A DNA stretch of 64,000 nt from Ruoffia tabacinasalis (GTDB taxonomy: Bacteria; Bacillota; Bacilli; Lactobacillales; Aerococcaceae), in contig NZ_JBHSHQ010000061.1 of assembly GCF_042652985.1 (NCBI RefSeq), positions 1 to 64,000 of the forward strand, written 5' to 3'. Below, piece by piece: positions 26,793-35,912 of the stretch. A program made the position numbers and the translations under genes. The stretch's first letter is position 1, and the number at the start of each line of letters is the position of its first letter. The notes beneath the pieces are model-generated. The model saw only the letters and a program-made list of their open reading frames with translations, did not search any database and had not been told where the DNA came from.

Positions 26793-27767
26793 ATGGTAAG
26801 TATTATTTTGGCGAGTCATGGAAAGTTTGCTGAAGGACTATTACAATCAGCACAGATGATTTTTGGAGAGCAGGATCAGATTAAAACTGTGACTTTTATG
26901 CCAGAGGAAGGGCCGGAAGATTTGAAAGCGAAGTTGGAGACAGCCATTTCGTCATTTAGTTCGGATGCAGAGATTTTATTCTTAGTCGACCTTTGGGGAG
27001 GGACACCGTTTAATCAAGCGAATATTTTGTTTGAGGAGATGTCAGAAAGGGCTGCGATTGTGTCTGGAATGAATTTGCCGATGTTACTTGAAGCTTTAGG
27101 AACACGGATGGGAATGGAGAAAGCACACGAAGTGGCGACACACATTCTTGGTCAGGAGCAAAGTGGTATTCGCGTTCGACCCGATGAGTTAACCCCTGAG
27201 ATAGAAGCGGGAGTTGTTTCTGAATCAGGCGGGGCAGCGCAATTAGAGCCAGGAACGGTGATTGGAGACGGTCAGATAAAATACGTCTTGGCGAGAGTCG
27301 ATACTCGTCTATTACATGGACAAGTGGCAACTGGTTGGGTAAAAAGTGTGAATCCAACCCGAATCATTGTTGTATCAGATAAGGTGGCCAATGACGAGAT
27401 GCGTAAGACGTTAATTAAACAAGCGGCGCCTCCAGGAATTCGGGCGAATGTTATTCCGATTGCTAAATTAGCAGAAATCAATGAAGATCCGCGATTTGGT
27501 GGTACAAGAGCGCTTCTATTATTTGAAACGCCACAAGATGTGCTGGAAGCAATTAATCAAGGGGTTGACATTGATGAAGTGAACTTAGGATCCATGGCAC
27601 ATACAAAAGGAAAAGTCATGATTAATAACTCAGTTTCCGTTGACGATGATGACGTGAAGACAATTATGGAGCTAAAAGATAAAGGCGTAAAATTCGATGT
27701 ACGTAAAGTGCCGGCGGATTCAGCTCAAAATCTTGAACGGCTACTTAAAAAACAAAATTTAATATAG
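26793..27767 (+). CDS. manL: Mannose-family PTS EIIAB
   Basis: A 324-residue cytosolic fusion. The EIIA-Man domain (about 1-135, phospho-His9 in LASHGKFAEGL) is joined by a linker to EIIB-Man (about 160-324, phospho-His175 in VDTRLLHGQVATGW). The open frame starts at 26745, but ATG 26793 has AGGAGGAAG directly before it and matches the family start. It is the first gene of manL-M-N-O and imports mannose, glucose or similar sugars as 6-phosphates. Confidence 0.92.
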   Translation: MVSIILASHGKFAEGLLQSAQMIFGEQDQIKTVTFMPEEGPEDLKAKLETAISSFSSDAEILFLVDLWGGTPFNQANILFEEMSERAAIVSGMNLPMLLEALGTRMGMEKAHEVATHILGQEQSGIRVRPDELTPEIEAGVVSESGGAAQLEPGTVIGDGQIKYVLARVDTRLLHGQVATGWVKSVNPTRIIVVSDKVANDEMRKTLIKQAAPPGIRANVIPIAKLAEINEDPRFGGTRALLLFETPQDVLEAINQGVDIDEVNLGSMAHTKGKVMINNSVSVDDDDVKTIMELKDKGVKFDVRKVPADSAQNLERLLKKQNLI

Positions 27768-27784
27768 ATTAAGGAGGATTCAAA

Positions 27785-28594
27785 ATGACAGACATTACAA
27801 TAATTCAAGTTGTCCTTATTATTATAGTGGCGCTTTTCGCAGGATTTGAAAGTGTTCTGGATGAGTTCCAATTACATCAACCTATTATTACGTGTACGTT
27901 AATCGGACTTATTACAGGTAATCTAGCTGAAGGACTTTTATTAGGAGGGCAATTACAACTGATTGCCTTAGGATGGATGAACATTGGTGCAGCGATGGCA
28001 CCGGATGCTGCTTTAGCCGGCGTTGTTTCTGGGATTTTAGTTTTAGTCCAAGGAGCTTCAATGGGTGAAGGGATTGCGGTAGCGATTCCGTTAGCAATTG
28101 CTGGGCAAGTGTTAACTATCTTTATTAGAACGGTTGCGGTAGGTTTATCTCATTATGCTGACCGTAAAGCAGAAGAAGGAGATATTAATGGTGTAGCATC
28201 AGCCAATATCATGGCTTTAATGTTACAAGGTTTACGTGTAGCAATTCCAGCTGGTTTAATTTTAATGGTTTCAGCTCAAACAGTTACAGACGCACTGAAT
28301 GCAATTCCAGATGTCATTACTGGTGGACTAAACGTTGCCGGTGGAATGATTGTTGCGGTAGGTTATGCAATGGTTATTAATATGATGGCGTCGAAAAGTT
28401 CATGGCCATTTTTCTTCATGGGATTTGCTTTAGCAGCAGTTACTGAACTGAATTTAATTGCGATGGGTATTATTGGTTTAAGTATCGCTTTAGTTTACAT
28501 CTCAATTGCACCACAGTTTAACGCTAATTCAGGTGGTGGCGGTGGTGGAAATTCAGTCGAAGCTGCTTTAGATGACATTTTAGAAGATTATTAG
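27785..28594 (+). CDS. manM: Mannose-family PTS EIIC
   Basis: A 269-residue membrane permease with about eight helices. The FAGFESVLDEFQLHQPI entry region (about residues 20-37) and LGGQLQLIALGWMNIGAAMAPD-type motif (start about 58) are typical of EIIC-Man. The C-terminus has a Gly-rich stretch (GGGGGG at about 250). AAGGAGG precedes the start; the IID gene begins 15 bp downstream. Confidence 0.92.
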   Translation: MTDITIIQVVLIIIVALFAGFESVLDEFQLHQPIITCTLIGLITGNLAEGLLLGGQLQLIALGWMNIGAAMAPDAALAGVVSGILVLVQGASMGEGIAVAIPLAIAGQVLTIFIRTVAVGLSHYADRKAEEGDINGVASANIMALMLQGLRVAIPAGLILMVSAQTVTDALNAIPDVITGGLNVAGGMIVAVGYAMVINMMASKSSWPFFFMGFALAAVTELNLIAMGIIGLSIALVYISIAPQFNANSGGGGGGNSVEAALDDILEDY

Positions 28595-28609
28595 ATAGGA
28601 GGGTATAAA

Positions 28610-29560
28610 ATGACTGAAGAAGTAAGAAAAGATCGTATAAAACTAACAAGAGCGGATCGGATGCGCGTGTCATGGCGAATGACTTTTATACAAGCATGTT
28701 GGAACTTTGAGCGGATGCATAACGTTGGTTGGGTATACGCCTTAATTCCTGCGATTCGAAAATTATATACAACAAAAGAAGATAGAAGTGCTGCACTTCA
28801 ACGTCACTTAGAATTTATTAATACTCACCCGTACTTACAAGCGCCAATTGCTGGGGTTGTACTTGCTTTAGAAGAAGAGAAAGCAAATGGTACTGATATT
28901 GATGACCAGGCGATTCAAGGTGTGAAAGTTGGGATGATGGGACCTCTGGCGGGAGTTGGAGACCCAGTATTCTGGGGTACATTAAGACCTGTATTAGGTG
29001 CTTTTGCGGCATCACTGGCATTATCTGAGAGTATTTTTGGACCAATTATTTTCTTCCTAGCGTGGAATATTATCCGTATCCTATTCTTATGGTACACACA
29101 AGAATTAGGTTATAGATCAGGGAATGAAATCACGAAAGACTTGAGTGGAGGTATTTTACAAAAAATCACTCAAGGGGCATCAATTCTAGGAATGTTTATT
29201 ATGGGAGTGTTAGTGCCAAGATGGACAACTATGAACTTCCCCTTAGTGCTATCTCAAGTGGAAAATAGCCAGGATACAATGGTCGATTTCCAAGCATTGA
29301 CGGACCAAGCGAACAGCAATGCTTTGTCCGTTGACACGATTCGGGATCTCATTCTACAAGTCCAATCGGGAGCGAATGTCGCGACTGAAACGACAATGAC
29401 CTTGAATGATGTATTAAATGAACTATTACCAGGACTTATGCCACTAATTCTAACATTCGCATGTATCTGGCTACTCCGCAAGAAAGTAAGCCCAATCGCA
29501 ATTATTGGAGGAATCTTTGTTCTAGGTATTGCGTTATATTCTGTTGGAATTATGGGTTAA
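28610..29560 (+). CDS. manN: Mannose-family PTS EIID
   Basis: A 316-residue partner subunit of the EIIC permease. The soluble N-terminal half has the family block ACWNFERMHNVGWVYALIP (about 28-46) and GVKVGMMGPLAGVGDPVFWG (about 104-123), and C-terminal membrane helices follow. AGGAGGG precedes the start. It is about 10 residues longer than usual because of a polar insertion around residues 225-270. EIID-Man proteins are also receptors for class IIa bacteriocins in relatives (family knowledge). Confidence 0.92.
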   Translation: MTEEVRKDRIKLTRADRMRVSWRMTFIQACWNFERMHNVGWVYALIPAIRKLYTTKEDRSAALQRHLEFINTHPYLQAPIAGVVLALEEEKANGTDIDDQAIQGVKVGMMGPLAGVGDPVFWGTLRPVLGAFAASLALSESIFGPIIFFLAWNIIRILFLWYTQELGYRSGNEITKDLSGGILQKITQGASILGMFIMGVLVPRWTTMNFPLVLSQVENSQDTMVDFQALTDQANSNALSVDTIRDLILQVQSGANVATETTMTLNDVLNELLPGLMPLILTFACIWLLRKKVSPIAIIGGIFVLGIALYSVGIMG

Positions 29561-29566
29561 TTTTAA

Positions 29567-29932
29567 ATGTCAGTTGATTTTTTAAATGCAACGGTGGAAT
29601 ATACTACACGTGCCAACGCAATGTTGAACCCAATTATTCCCAAATCTGGTATATTTTTAATGGGTGAGAAGGGCATTGAGTTTCGCTCAGAAAAAGGTCC
29701 AGGCTTTATTCAAATTCCTTGGACCTCTGTTGAAAATATCTTCGTGCAAATGTTATTCGGCGGGCGTTATGTCCGCGGATTTACAATCGCGACTGATGAG
29801 GGACAATTATTTGAGTTTGTGGTCAATGATGCGAAAGATACTTTGAAATACATGCGCAAGTATCTTGAACGCGACGTGTTCCAAGCGAGTAAAAGTAATA
29901 TTAGTAAAGTCTTAGGTCAATTCAAGAAATAA
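29567..29932 (+). CDS. manO: DUF956 protein of the mannose PTS operon
   Basis: A 121-residue DUF956 protein, the standard fourth gene of mannose-PTS operons in lactic acid bacteria (ManO). A GRAM/PH-like fold is suggested by alternating strands. It begins 6 bp after manN. A regulatory role has been proposed in relatives; the sequence alone shows no DNA-binding motif. A strong terminator follows. Confidence 0.85.
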   Translation: MSVDFLNATVEYTTRANAMLNPIIPKSGIFLMGEKGIEFRSEKGPGFIQIPWTSVENIFVQMLFGGRYVRGFTIATDEGQLFEFVVNDAKDTLKYMRKYLERDVFQASKSNISKVLGQFKK

Positions 29933-29935
29933 ATA

Positions 29936-29997
29936 GAGGAACTTATTCTGCAGCAACTAGATTTGAGAAGTTGTTGTAGGATAAGTTCCTTTTTTGT
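29936..29997 (+). terminator. Intrinsic terminator of the man operon
   Basis: A long stem, GGAACTTATtCTgCAgCAACT with its near-perfect complement, is followed by six T. Confidence 0.85.
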
Positions 29998-30162
29998 TCA
30001 TTCTACTAAAAATATCTAACAGTGAGCTATTGTCTAGAAAATTTTGACTATTCTCCAACATTGTCTAGGGTTAATGCGCGAGAAATATAGGTGGTCCACG
30101 AATGAAACGGGCATGTCTCTGTCTGTCCAAGTTCATAGTGCCAGTATAAATTCGGAAACACG

Positions 30163-30397
30163 CATTCGAAAAAAATTCGAGTGCTCGATTCCGGCTAAAC
30201 GATCATTCGAAAAAGATTCGAGTGCTCGATTCCGGCAAAACGATCATTCGAAAAAGATTCGAGTGCTCGATTCCAGCTAAACGATCATTCGAAAAAGATT
30301 CGAGTGCTCGATTCCACCTAAACGATCATTCGAAAAAGATTCGAGTGCTCGATTCCGACTAAACGATCATTCGAAAAAGATTCGAGTGCTCGATTCC
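30163..30397. repeat. Tandem hairpin repeat array, family B copy 2 (six units)
   Basis: Units start CATTCGAAAAA at 30163, 30204, 30245, 30286, 30327 and 30368, a strict 41-bp period with few substitutions (GATTCCGGC, GATTCCAGC and GATTCCACC variants). The same TCGAGTGCTCGA dyad is present in each. The open frame across it (30044-30280) is an artefact of repetition. Confidence 0.92.
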
Positions 30398-30423
30398 ACA
30401 CCCAACCACATTTTTCCTAAACA

Positions 30424-30460
30424 AAAAAAGCCGAGGAGCACTGAGCCCCTCGACTTTCAT
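30424..30460 (-). terminator. Terminator of the YsnF-like gene
   Basis: On the minus strand, AGTCGAGGGGCTC..GTGCTCCTCGGCT is followed by seven T. Confidence 0.8.
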
Positions 30461-30483
30461 CTTAAATAGTTTCAAATACACTA

Positions 30484-31509
30484 TTATAATCTAGTATCTT
30501 CGTCATTGACACGACCAGTTTCGTCATCAACTTCTAATTCTTCATGACGTGTCGTTTCTGTTACAGTTTCACGATCAGTATGAGTTGTTTTCTCAACTTC
30601 AACTTCGTCTGTAACTACTGTGTCTTTGTCTACAACAACTTCTTCTTCAGAAACTGGGATAACAATTTCTTCTTCTTGGAAAGCATCTCCGTCAGCAACA
30701 CTTTCAGTAGTGTCCGATGGTGCTGAGTGGCGAATATGAATCTCTTCGCGTTCAACTGGAACTTCAATCGTTTCAGTGTCTTCAACAACTTCTTTAGTAA
30801 TTGAGACATTACCTAAATCTTTTTTACGCGCTTCAGCGTGGACTTGCTCTTCGTGTAAGCGAATGCGCTCAGTCTCTGTATCAGTTTCTGTGACTCTATC
30901 AGCGTCAGGAGCGAATTCTCCGACAGGCTCACCTTCAGCTTCGATATGAGTTTCTTCACCAACAATATGTGGTTCATAGTCGTTATCTGCAACATTCACA
31001 TCGTCGTAATCATGATCTGGTTCAGTCGTTTCAGGTGTATCTTCTGATAAACCAGCTGATGTTCCTACTGCCCCAGAGAACGCTGCAGTTTCAGCATTGA
31101 CTGTATCAGTTGGCGTCGTATCAGAAACATAGTCATCTGTTCTTACTTCACGTGTTTCATTTGTATTAAAGGCAGGAAGTTGACTTTCAAATTCTTGGTC
31201 AACTAACACTAATAGTTCGTCGCGACTTAATGAATCTTCATATTGCGTTAAATCAACGTTTTCGAATTCTTCATCATTGTCGTCATCGTCCCAGCCAAAT
31301 AATTTTGCAAAGAATCCACGATTGTCTTCATGTTGCTCGTCCAACAATTCACCATAAGAGATAAATTCTGCTTCGCCATCATATGCATGTGCTTGCGATC
31401 CAACTAGAGCGACGCTATCGCGAGGAACGCCTTGATTAATAACATGTGCCACTGCGTCTTCTGCTTCAACGACTGTAGGGTAAACCCCATAAACGTATTT
31501 CTTAACCAT
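30484..31509 (-). CDS. YsnF/AvaK-like stress protein (DUF2382 domain)
   Basis: A 341-residue, very acidic cytosolic protein. The N-terminal part (about 1-100) resembles the general-stress-protein 17M domain (MVKKYVYGVYPTVVEAEDAV). A long Asp/Glu/Thr-rich linker (about 110-205) follows, then the DUF2382 domain (about 210-330) starting RIRLHEEQVHAEARKKDLGN and including EVPVEREEIHIRH. DUF2382 proteins are often stress-induced; the function is unknown. The gene is monocistronic with AAGGAAGTTG before the start. Confidence 0.82.
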   Translation of the reverse strand: MVKKYVYGVYPTVVEAEDAVAHVINQGVPRDSVALVGSQAHAYDGEAEFISYGELLDEQHEDNRGFFAKLFGWDDDDNDEEFENVDLTQYEDSLSRDELLVLVDQEFESQLPAFNTNETREVRTDDYVSDTTPTDTVNAETAAFSGAVGTSAGLSEDTPETTEPDHDYDDVNVADNDYEPHIVGEETHIEAEGEPVGEFAPDADRVTETDTETERIRLHEEQVHAEARKKDLGNVSITKEVVEDTETIEVPVEREEIHIRHSAPSDTTESVADGDAFQEEEIVIPVSEEEVVVDKDTVVTDEVEVEKTTHTDRETVTETTRHEELEVDDETGRVNDEDTRL

Positions 31510-31703
31510 AAAACAACTTCCTTTCTATTTTTTAAACTGTTCTATGCATTAAGTATAAAACAAAAATGATGTAAATATAAAGTGAAACGGCTCAAGAAAG
31601 TGATATTATTTTGATTGGTAACATATCAATTTATCTATATAAAAATAATGAATAAGACGAACATACCAGAGAACACAATTAGAAATTTTGGAAAAATGCA
31701 AAC

Positions 31704-31730
31704 AAAAAACCAGCGCAAAATGCACTGGAT
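31704..31730 (-). terminator. Terminator of the UDP-HexNAc dehydrogenase gene
   Basis: On the minus strand, CCAGTGC..GCGCTGG is followed by six T. Confidence 0.8.
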
Positions 31731-31741
31731 GTCTAATATTA

Positions 31742-33064
31742 TTATAAGCGCCAGAAACTATAACCCGCATCAGTAAAGGCCTTTTTATTTAAGATACTTT
31801 TCACATCTAAAATGATGCGTTTATCATTCGCTAAATCTTGGTTAAAAAGGGCAGTGATTTCTTCAAAAGAAAGAGCTTTGAATTCATCATGTCCAACAGC
31901 TAAAAGAATGGCATCAGCATCTTTAACGTCAGCTAAATCAGTTAACGATACACCATACTCAGCTTGAGCATCTTCCGCGCTCGCCCATGGATCAACTATA
32001 GTTGGTTTAATATCATATTCACGTAGACGTTTAATAATGTCATTTACTTTTGAATTACGTGTATCCGGAGTATGTTCCTTAAACGTTAAACCAAGGATAA
32101 CTACGTTAGAATCAATGGGTGTTTTACCCGTACGAATTAATTCTTTAATTAGTTTATCCGCAATAAATTCACCCATGCCATCATTAATTTGACGACCATT
32201 TGAAATAATTTGACTGTGGTAGCCTAAGTTCTCAGCTTGATATACAAAGTAATATGGATCCACGCCAATACAGTGTCCACCCACAAGTCCAGGGGTGAAG
32301 CCGAGAGCGTTCCATTTTGTATTCATAGCATCTATCACGTCTTTAGAATCAATGCCCATGCGGTCAAAAGCAAGAGCTAATTCGTTCATGAAAGCAATAT
32401 TAATATCACGTTGCGAATTCTCAACAACTTTCGCGGCTTCAGCGACTTTAATACTTGGTGCTTTATGCACACCCGCTTTGACAACAATCTCATATACTTT
32501 TCCGATTTCATCTAAATATTCTGGAATTGATGATGAGACGATTTTGGTAATGGTTTCAAGTGTATGGACCTTATCTCCTGGATTGATTCGCTCAGGTGAG
32601 TATCCAACAACAAAATCCACACCATGTGTTAAACCAGACTCTTCTTCAAGAATTGGAATACAGACATCTTCAGTCACGCCAGGGTACACAGTTGACTCAT
32701 AAACGACAATCGACCCTTTAGAAAGGTTTTGTCCAATCGTGCGGGTTGCACTTGTCACAGGCGTTAAATCAGGCGTTTTGTCATGATTAATCGGAGTTGG
32801 AACTGAGACAATTAAGAAACAAGCCTCTTTTAATTTGGCAGGATCATTTGTAAATTCCAAATCCGTTTCTTTAATCGCGTCATCACCAACTTCTTTAGTT
32901 GGGTCCACGCCTTCTTTGTAAAGTTCAACTTTCTTAGGATTGTAGTCATACCCAATTGTGTCAATTTGTTTTGCGAAAGAAATTGCGATAGGCATACCAA
33001 CATAACCTAAGCCGATAACCGCCAACTTCGCTTCTTTTTTTATTAATTTGTTATATATTTCCAT
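31742..33064 (-). CDS. Nucleotide-sugar dehydrogenase (UDP-N-acetyl-hexosamine 6-dehydrogenase type)
   Basis: A 440-residue NAD-dependent enzyme of the VipA/TviB/WbpA group, which forms UDP-GlcNAcA or UDP-GalNAcA for surface polysaccharides. The Rossmann motif AVIGLGYVGMPIA (about 15-27), STVYPGVTE, the central ENSQRDINIAFMNELA block and catalytic Cys in VGGHCIGVDPYY (about 270) are present. GAGGAGAAAC precedes the start. It is divergent from the galU-like gene. The lack of other glycan genes nearby means the polymer cannot be named. Confidence 0.85.
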   Translation of the reverse strand: MEIYNKLIKKEAKLAVIGLGYVGMPIAISFAKQIDTIGYDYNPKKVELYKEGVDPTKEVGDDAIKETDLEFTNDPAKLKEACFLIVSVPTPINHDKTPDLTPVTSATRTIGQNLSKGSIVVYESTVYPGVTEDVCIPILEEESGLTHGVDFVVGYSPERINPGDKVHTLETITKIVSSSIPEYLDEIGKVYEIVVKAGVHKAPSIKVAEAAKVVENSQRDINIAFMNELALAFDRMGIDSKDVIDAMNTKWNALGFTPGLVGGHCIGVDPYYFVYQAENLGYHSQIISNGRQINDGMGEFIADKLIKELIRTGKTPIDSNVVILGLTFKEHTPDTRNSKVNDIIKRLREYDIKPTIVDPWASAEDAQAEYGVSLTDLADVKDADAILLAVGHDEFKALSFEEITALFNQDLANDKRIILDVKSILNKKAFTDAGYSFWRL

Positions 33065-33229
33065 GTGTTTCTCCTCTATTCATTATATCTTGGATATTAT
33101 AACAGAAAATGATTTGATTGTTGAGTTATCTGTACTTCTATATAAAATTATATAAACACCACCGAACCGGTGGTAAACTAAAATCAAATTAGATATACTA
33201 TATTTGTATGAGAAAGAGGAGGTTTGAAT

Positions 33230-34129
33230 ATGTCGAAAATTCGTAAAGCAGTCATTCCCGCAGCCGGTTATGGAACGGGCTTTCTGCCAGCGACAAAAGC
33301 ACAGCCAAAAGAATTATTGCCAATCGTCGATAAGCCCATTATTCAATTTATTGTTGAAGAAGCCTTTGCTTCTGGGATTGAAGAAGTTTTAATCATTACT
33401 GGTAAACATAAACGTTCAATTGAGGATCATTTCGATTCAAATCCTGAGTTAGAAGACAATTTAGAAAGCAAAGGAAAAGACGCTTTATTAAAAATTGTCA
33501 AAGATACCACAAAAGAAAACTTATTCTTTGTGCGTCAATCCTATCCAAAAGGACTAGGAGACGCTATCGGACACGCACGTGCCTTTGTTAATGATGAGCC
33601 ATTTGTCGTGATGTTAGGCGACAACATTATGCATAGTGAAGTACCAGTGACGAAGCAATTGATGGATTTATATGATATAAATAAATCAGCGAACTTAGCA
33701 GTCGTGGAAGTGCCAGACGAATTAAAGTCCAAATACGGCATGATCAAAGTGGACCGCCAAGACGATAAAGACGATACAGTTTACAGTGTGTCTCGCTTTG
33801 TTGAAAAACCAGCAGCCGAAGAAGCACCAAGTAACTTAGCTATCGCGGGACGTTACATTCTAACACCTGAAATTTTCGATATATTAGAAAAGATAGCACC
33901 CGGTGTCGACGATGAATTGCAATTGACTGACGCCATTGATCAACTAAATAAAACGCAAAGAGTCTTTGCAAAAAAAGTTGAAGGGAAACGCTATGACGTT
34001 GGAAATAAGATTGGCTATATGAAGATGAGTCTTGAGTATGGCTTGGAGCATCCGGAAACTGCTGAAGAATTCTCAGAATACATTATTCAATTAAGTGATA
34101 AATTAGAAGCTGAGTACAGTAACGAGTAA
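33230..34129 (+). CDS. galU: UTP-glucose-1-phosphate uridylyltransferase (altered active-site motif)
   Basis: A 299-residue enzyme that makes UDP-glucose, the substrate of Ugd and of glycolipid/teichoic acid pathways. The family blocks PKELLPIVDKPIIQFIVEEA, RQSYPKGLGDAIGHA and VMLGDNI are intact. In the nucleotide-binding signature GxGTRFLP, however, residue 17 is Gly (codon GGC) instead of the conserved Arg; one base change from CGC would explain it. ATG 33230 is used because GAGGAGG is 7 nt upstream; the in-frame TTG at 33224 is not needed. It is monocistronic. Activity is uncertain because of the motif change. Confidence 0.82.
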   Translation: MSKIRKAVIPAAGYGTGFLPATKAQPKELLPIVDKPIIQFIVEEAFASGIEEVLIITGKHKRSIEDHFDSNPELEDNLESKGKDALLKIVKDTTKENLFFVRQSYPKGLGDAIGHARAFVNDEPFVVMLGDNIMHSEVPVTKQLMDLYDINKSANLAVVEVPDELKSKYGMIKVDRQDDKDDTVYSVSRFVEKPAAEEAPSNLAIAGRYILTPEIFDILEKIAPGVDDELQLTDAIDQLNKTQRVFAKKVEGKRYDVGNKIGYMKMSLEYGLEHPETAEEFSEYIIQLSDKLEAEYSNE

Positions 34130-34135
34130 TCAATA

Positions 34136-34172
34136 AATAGCTAACTTTCAGACAAGAAAGTTAGCTATTTTT
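34136..34172. terminator. Bidirectional terminator
   Basis: AATAGCTAACTTTC pairs with GAAAGTTAGCTATT, flanked by A and T tracts. It is shared by galU and the convergent comK-like gene. Confidence 0.88.
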
Positions 34173-35003
34173 CTATCTAATTTTATTTCTAATAGAAGGT
34201 TTAAATAATTGTTGATGCATGTGTGCAAAAGACAAGCGAGTACGATAAGTCTCATGCTTTCGCTGAGTTGTGGATTTTAAGTAGTCGTGTATTTGATTGT
34301 ATTTTATGAATTGAGCCAAATCTATCTTAGCTTTCAAACGGTCTTTGTAAGGGACGCGTGTCTTGGTGAAAATCTTGAAAGCAGGATTACCAATATAGGT
34401 TTGTAATTGAGTGGGTTCAAAGATTAAATTCTTTTCATTCATCTCGACTTGGAAATCATACCAAAAGTTTACGAGCTGAAAAGCGTAGCCGATTTGTGAT
34501 ATTACTAGTGATAGCCGATTGTTAAGTGAAATAGTTAGTTTTGAATAGTTAGCCAAGTCAAACATAAATTGAAACGTCTGGATTTTAACTGGATCGTCTT
34601 TTTGTGTCTGGATATGTAAATCATTTATTAATGTGATATTTACCCAGTCAGAATGTTTATTTTCAGGATTTCTTAGACGAATAAACACTTTATTTTTATT
34701 CACATATGGGAAGATAGTTCTTGGTCGATTGAATGTAGACTTTAGAAATTGTGACCATCTTTGATAGTTATAACCAAATGTTGAGAAAAACTCTTCTGTT
34801 AAACGGGTTGTAGACCATTTACTTTTATAAAACTGACCACTTCGGTCTATGATTAAACTTCCAAAGGTGGAGTTTAAGTGACGAATCGTCATTACATATA
34901 TAATTTCTAATTGACTGAGGGCACTATGATCTAATTCAGTCGCTTTCTCCAAATAATAGTTAATAGGAAAGTCAGACTCGTTTTGAGGCATGAAATGAAT
35001 CAT
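34173..35003 (-). CDS. ComK-like competence transcription factor (putative)
   Basis: A 276-residue protein that I align by eye with ComK. Shared features are the IDRSGQFYKSKWSTTRL segment (about 53-69; ComK has VDRSCRFFGSSYAGRK), RPRTIFPYVNKNKVFIRLRNP (starting about 93, the ComK beta strand before the PTxSxxRxxC region) and a central NYSKLTISLNNRLSLVISQ resembling ComK's strand after the DNA-binding half. It is longer than B. subtilis ComK (192 aa) through a basic C-terminal extension. In related bacteria ComK activates DNA-uptake genes; none lie in this window. AAAGGAACC precedes the start. Family assignment is moderate. Confidence 0.6.
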   Translation of the reverse strand: MIHFMPQNESDFPINYYLEKATELDHSALSQLEIIYVMTIRHLNSTFGSLIIDRSGQFYKSKWSTTRLTEEFFSTFGYNYQRWSQFLKSTFNRPRTIFPYVNKNKVFIRLRNPENKHSDWVNITLINDLHIQTQKDDPVKIQTFQFMFDLANYSKLTISLNNRLSLVISQIGYAFQLVNFWYDFQVEMNEKNLIFEPTQLQTYIGNPAFKIFTKTRVPYKDRLKAKIDLAQFIKYNQIHDYLKSTTQRKHETYRTRLSFAHMHQQLFKPSIRNKIR

Positions 35004-35263
35004 TTAAAAAGGTTCCTTTCGAAGTAATAATTCTTTATAAAAATAATAGATAACAAAACAAATATAGCATATTTTAATTCTTTATCTATAAAATTTATGT
35101 AAAGAATATGTAAAGGTAATGTAAATAAAAATAGACCGCTTTCAAAGTAGAATAAGATAATATTCTTATGGCATTATAATACGGGTGAATAGTAAATTTG
35201 TGTTAACTAACCTAATTCATGTTATTATAAAAGTATTAAAAAACGAAGTAAGGAGGTAAAGCT
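35004..35263. other. AT-rich divergent promoter region
   Basis: This 260-bp region lies between the comK-like gene and the amidase-fold gene. A TATAAT-like box (ATTATAATA at about 35174) could serve the plus-strand gene. A/T tracts are common, so ComK-box calls (AAAAN5TTTT) would not be safe by eye. Confidence 0.4.
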
Positions 35264-35737
35264 TTGGCTAGTCGTACAGCAGTTATACAATGGTATATAG
35301 ATCATGAAGGTAAAGTCACTTATGCAAAATCTAAAGAAAAGCGCTGCGGACCAGATAGTTACGATAGTGCCAGTGCTATGTTTAGCGCACTCATAGCGGG
35401 GCGTTTCTTACCTTATGGCTCGGGACTTGGTTCGATGTCTTTACTACTTCAATTAGATAATGTCTTATTACACGAAATCAAACGAAATGAAATCCAAGCT
35501 GGCGATATCTTTATCGCTGGCTTTAAGCGAAAACACCTATCTGAACATGCATATACAGGTGTTGCTTTGGACTTTCATAATGTTATATATTGTATTGAAG
35601 ATGCTGATGGTATCATTCGAACTACTAATCATGGTTGGTCCAGTCGTTCAGTTAAATGGTACCGTTTAGCGGAACCGATCGATACAGATTTTAAACCGAG
35701 GAAATTTATTTCAGGAAAAACAGTTTTTGTTAGATGA
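35264..35737 (+). CDS. Phage-type amidase_5 fold protein lacking the catalytic cysteine
   Basis: A 157-residue protein resembling the catalytic domain of Pal-type phage amidases (PF05382). The N-terminal AVIQWYIDHEGKVTYAKS and GPDSYDSASAMFSAL correspond to the family GPDSYDCSSxxYYAL block, followed by GDIFIAGF and EHAYTGVALD with the conserved His. The catalytic Cys position is Ser35, so classical hydrolase activity is doubtful. There is no signal peptide and no wall-binding domain. The start is TTG 35264 with AGGAGGTAAAGC before it. It sits between the comK-like and LysM genes. It might be a modified enzyme or an immunity/adaptor-like protein. Confidence 0.65.
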   Translation: MASRTAVIQWYIDHEGKVTYAKSKEKRCGPDSYDSASAMFSALIAGRFLPYGSGLGSMSLLLQLDNVLLHEIKRNEIQAGDIFIAGFKRKHLSEHAYTGVALDFHNVIYCIEDADGIIRTTNHGWSSRSVKWYRLAEPIDTDFKPRKFISGKTVFVR

Positions 35738-35912
35738 GTTGAACTTTTTAATGAAAACAAACGAATTATGAGAAATTTACGAATAAAAGGGATAAGAACT
35801 GTTTCTTTATAATTACAAGTTTGTAAAACGATTGTAATTTCTTTATTGATTAGAAATTTGATGATAGAATGGTATAGAAGTGTTTTATTAGAACAAGAAG
35901 GAGCGTAGTGAC

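Noticed and set aside
30044..30280. Open frame of 78 codons on the plus strand
   Set aside because: It runs through the family B repeat array, has no Shine-Dalgarno, and repeats the same peptide with each 41-bp unit shift.
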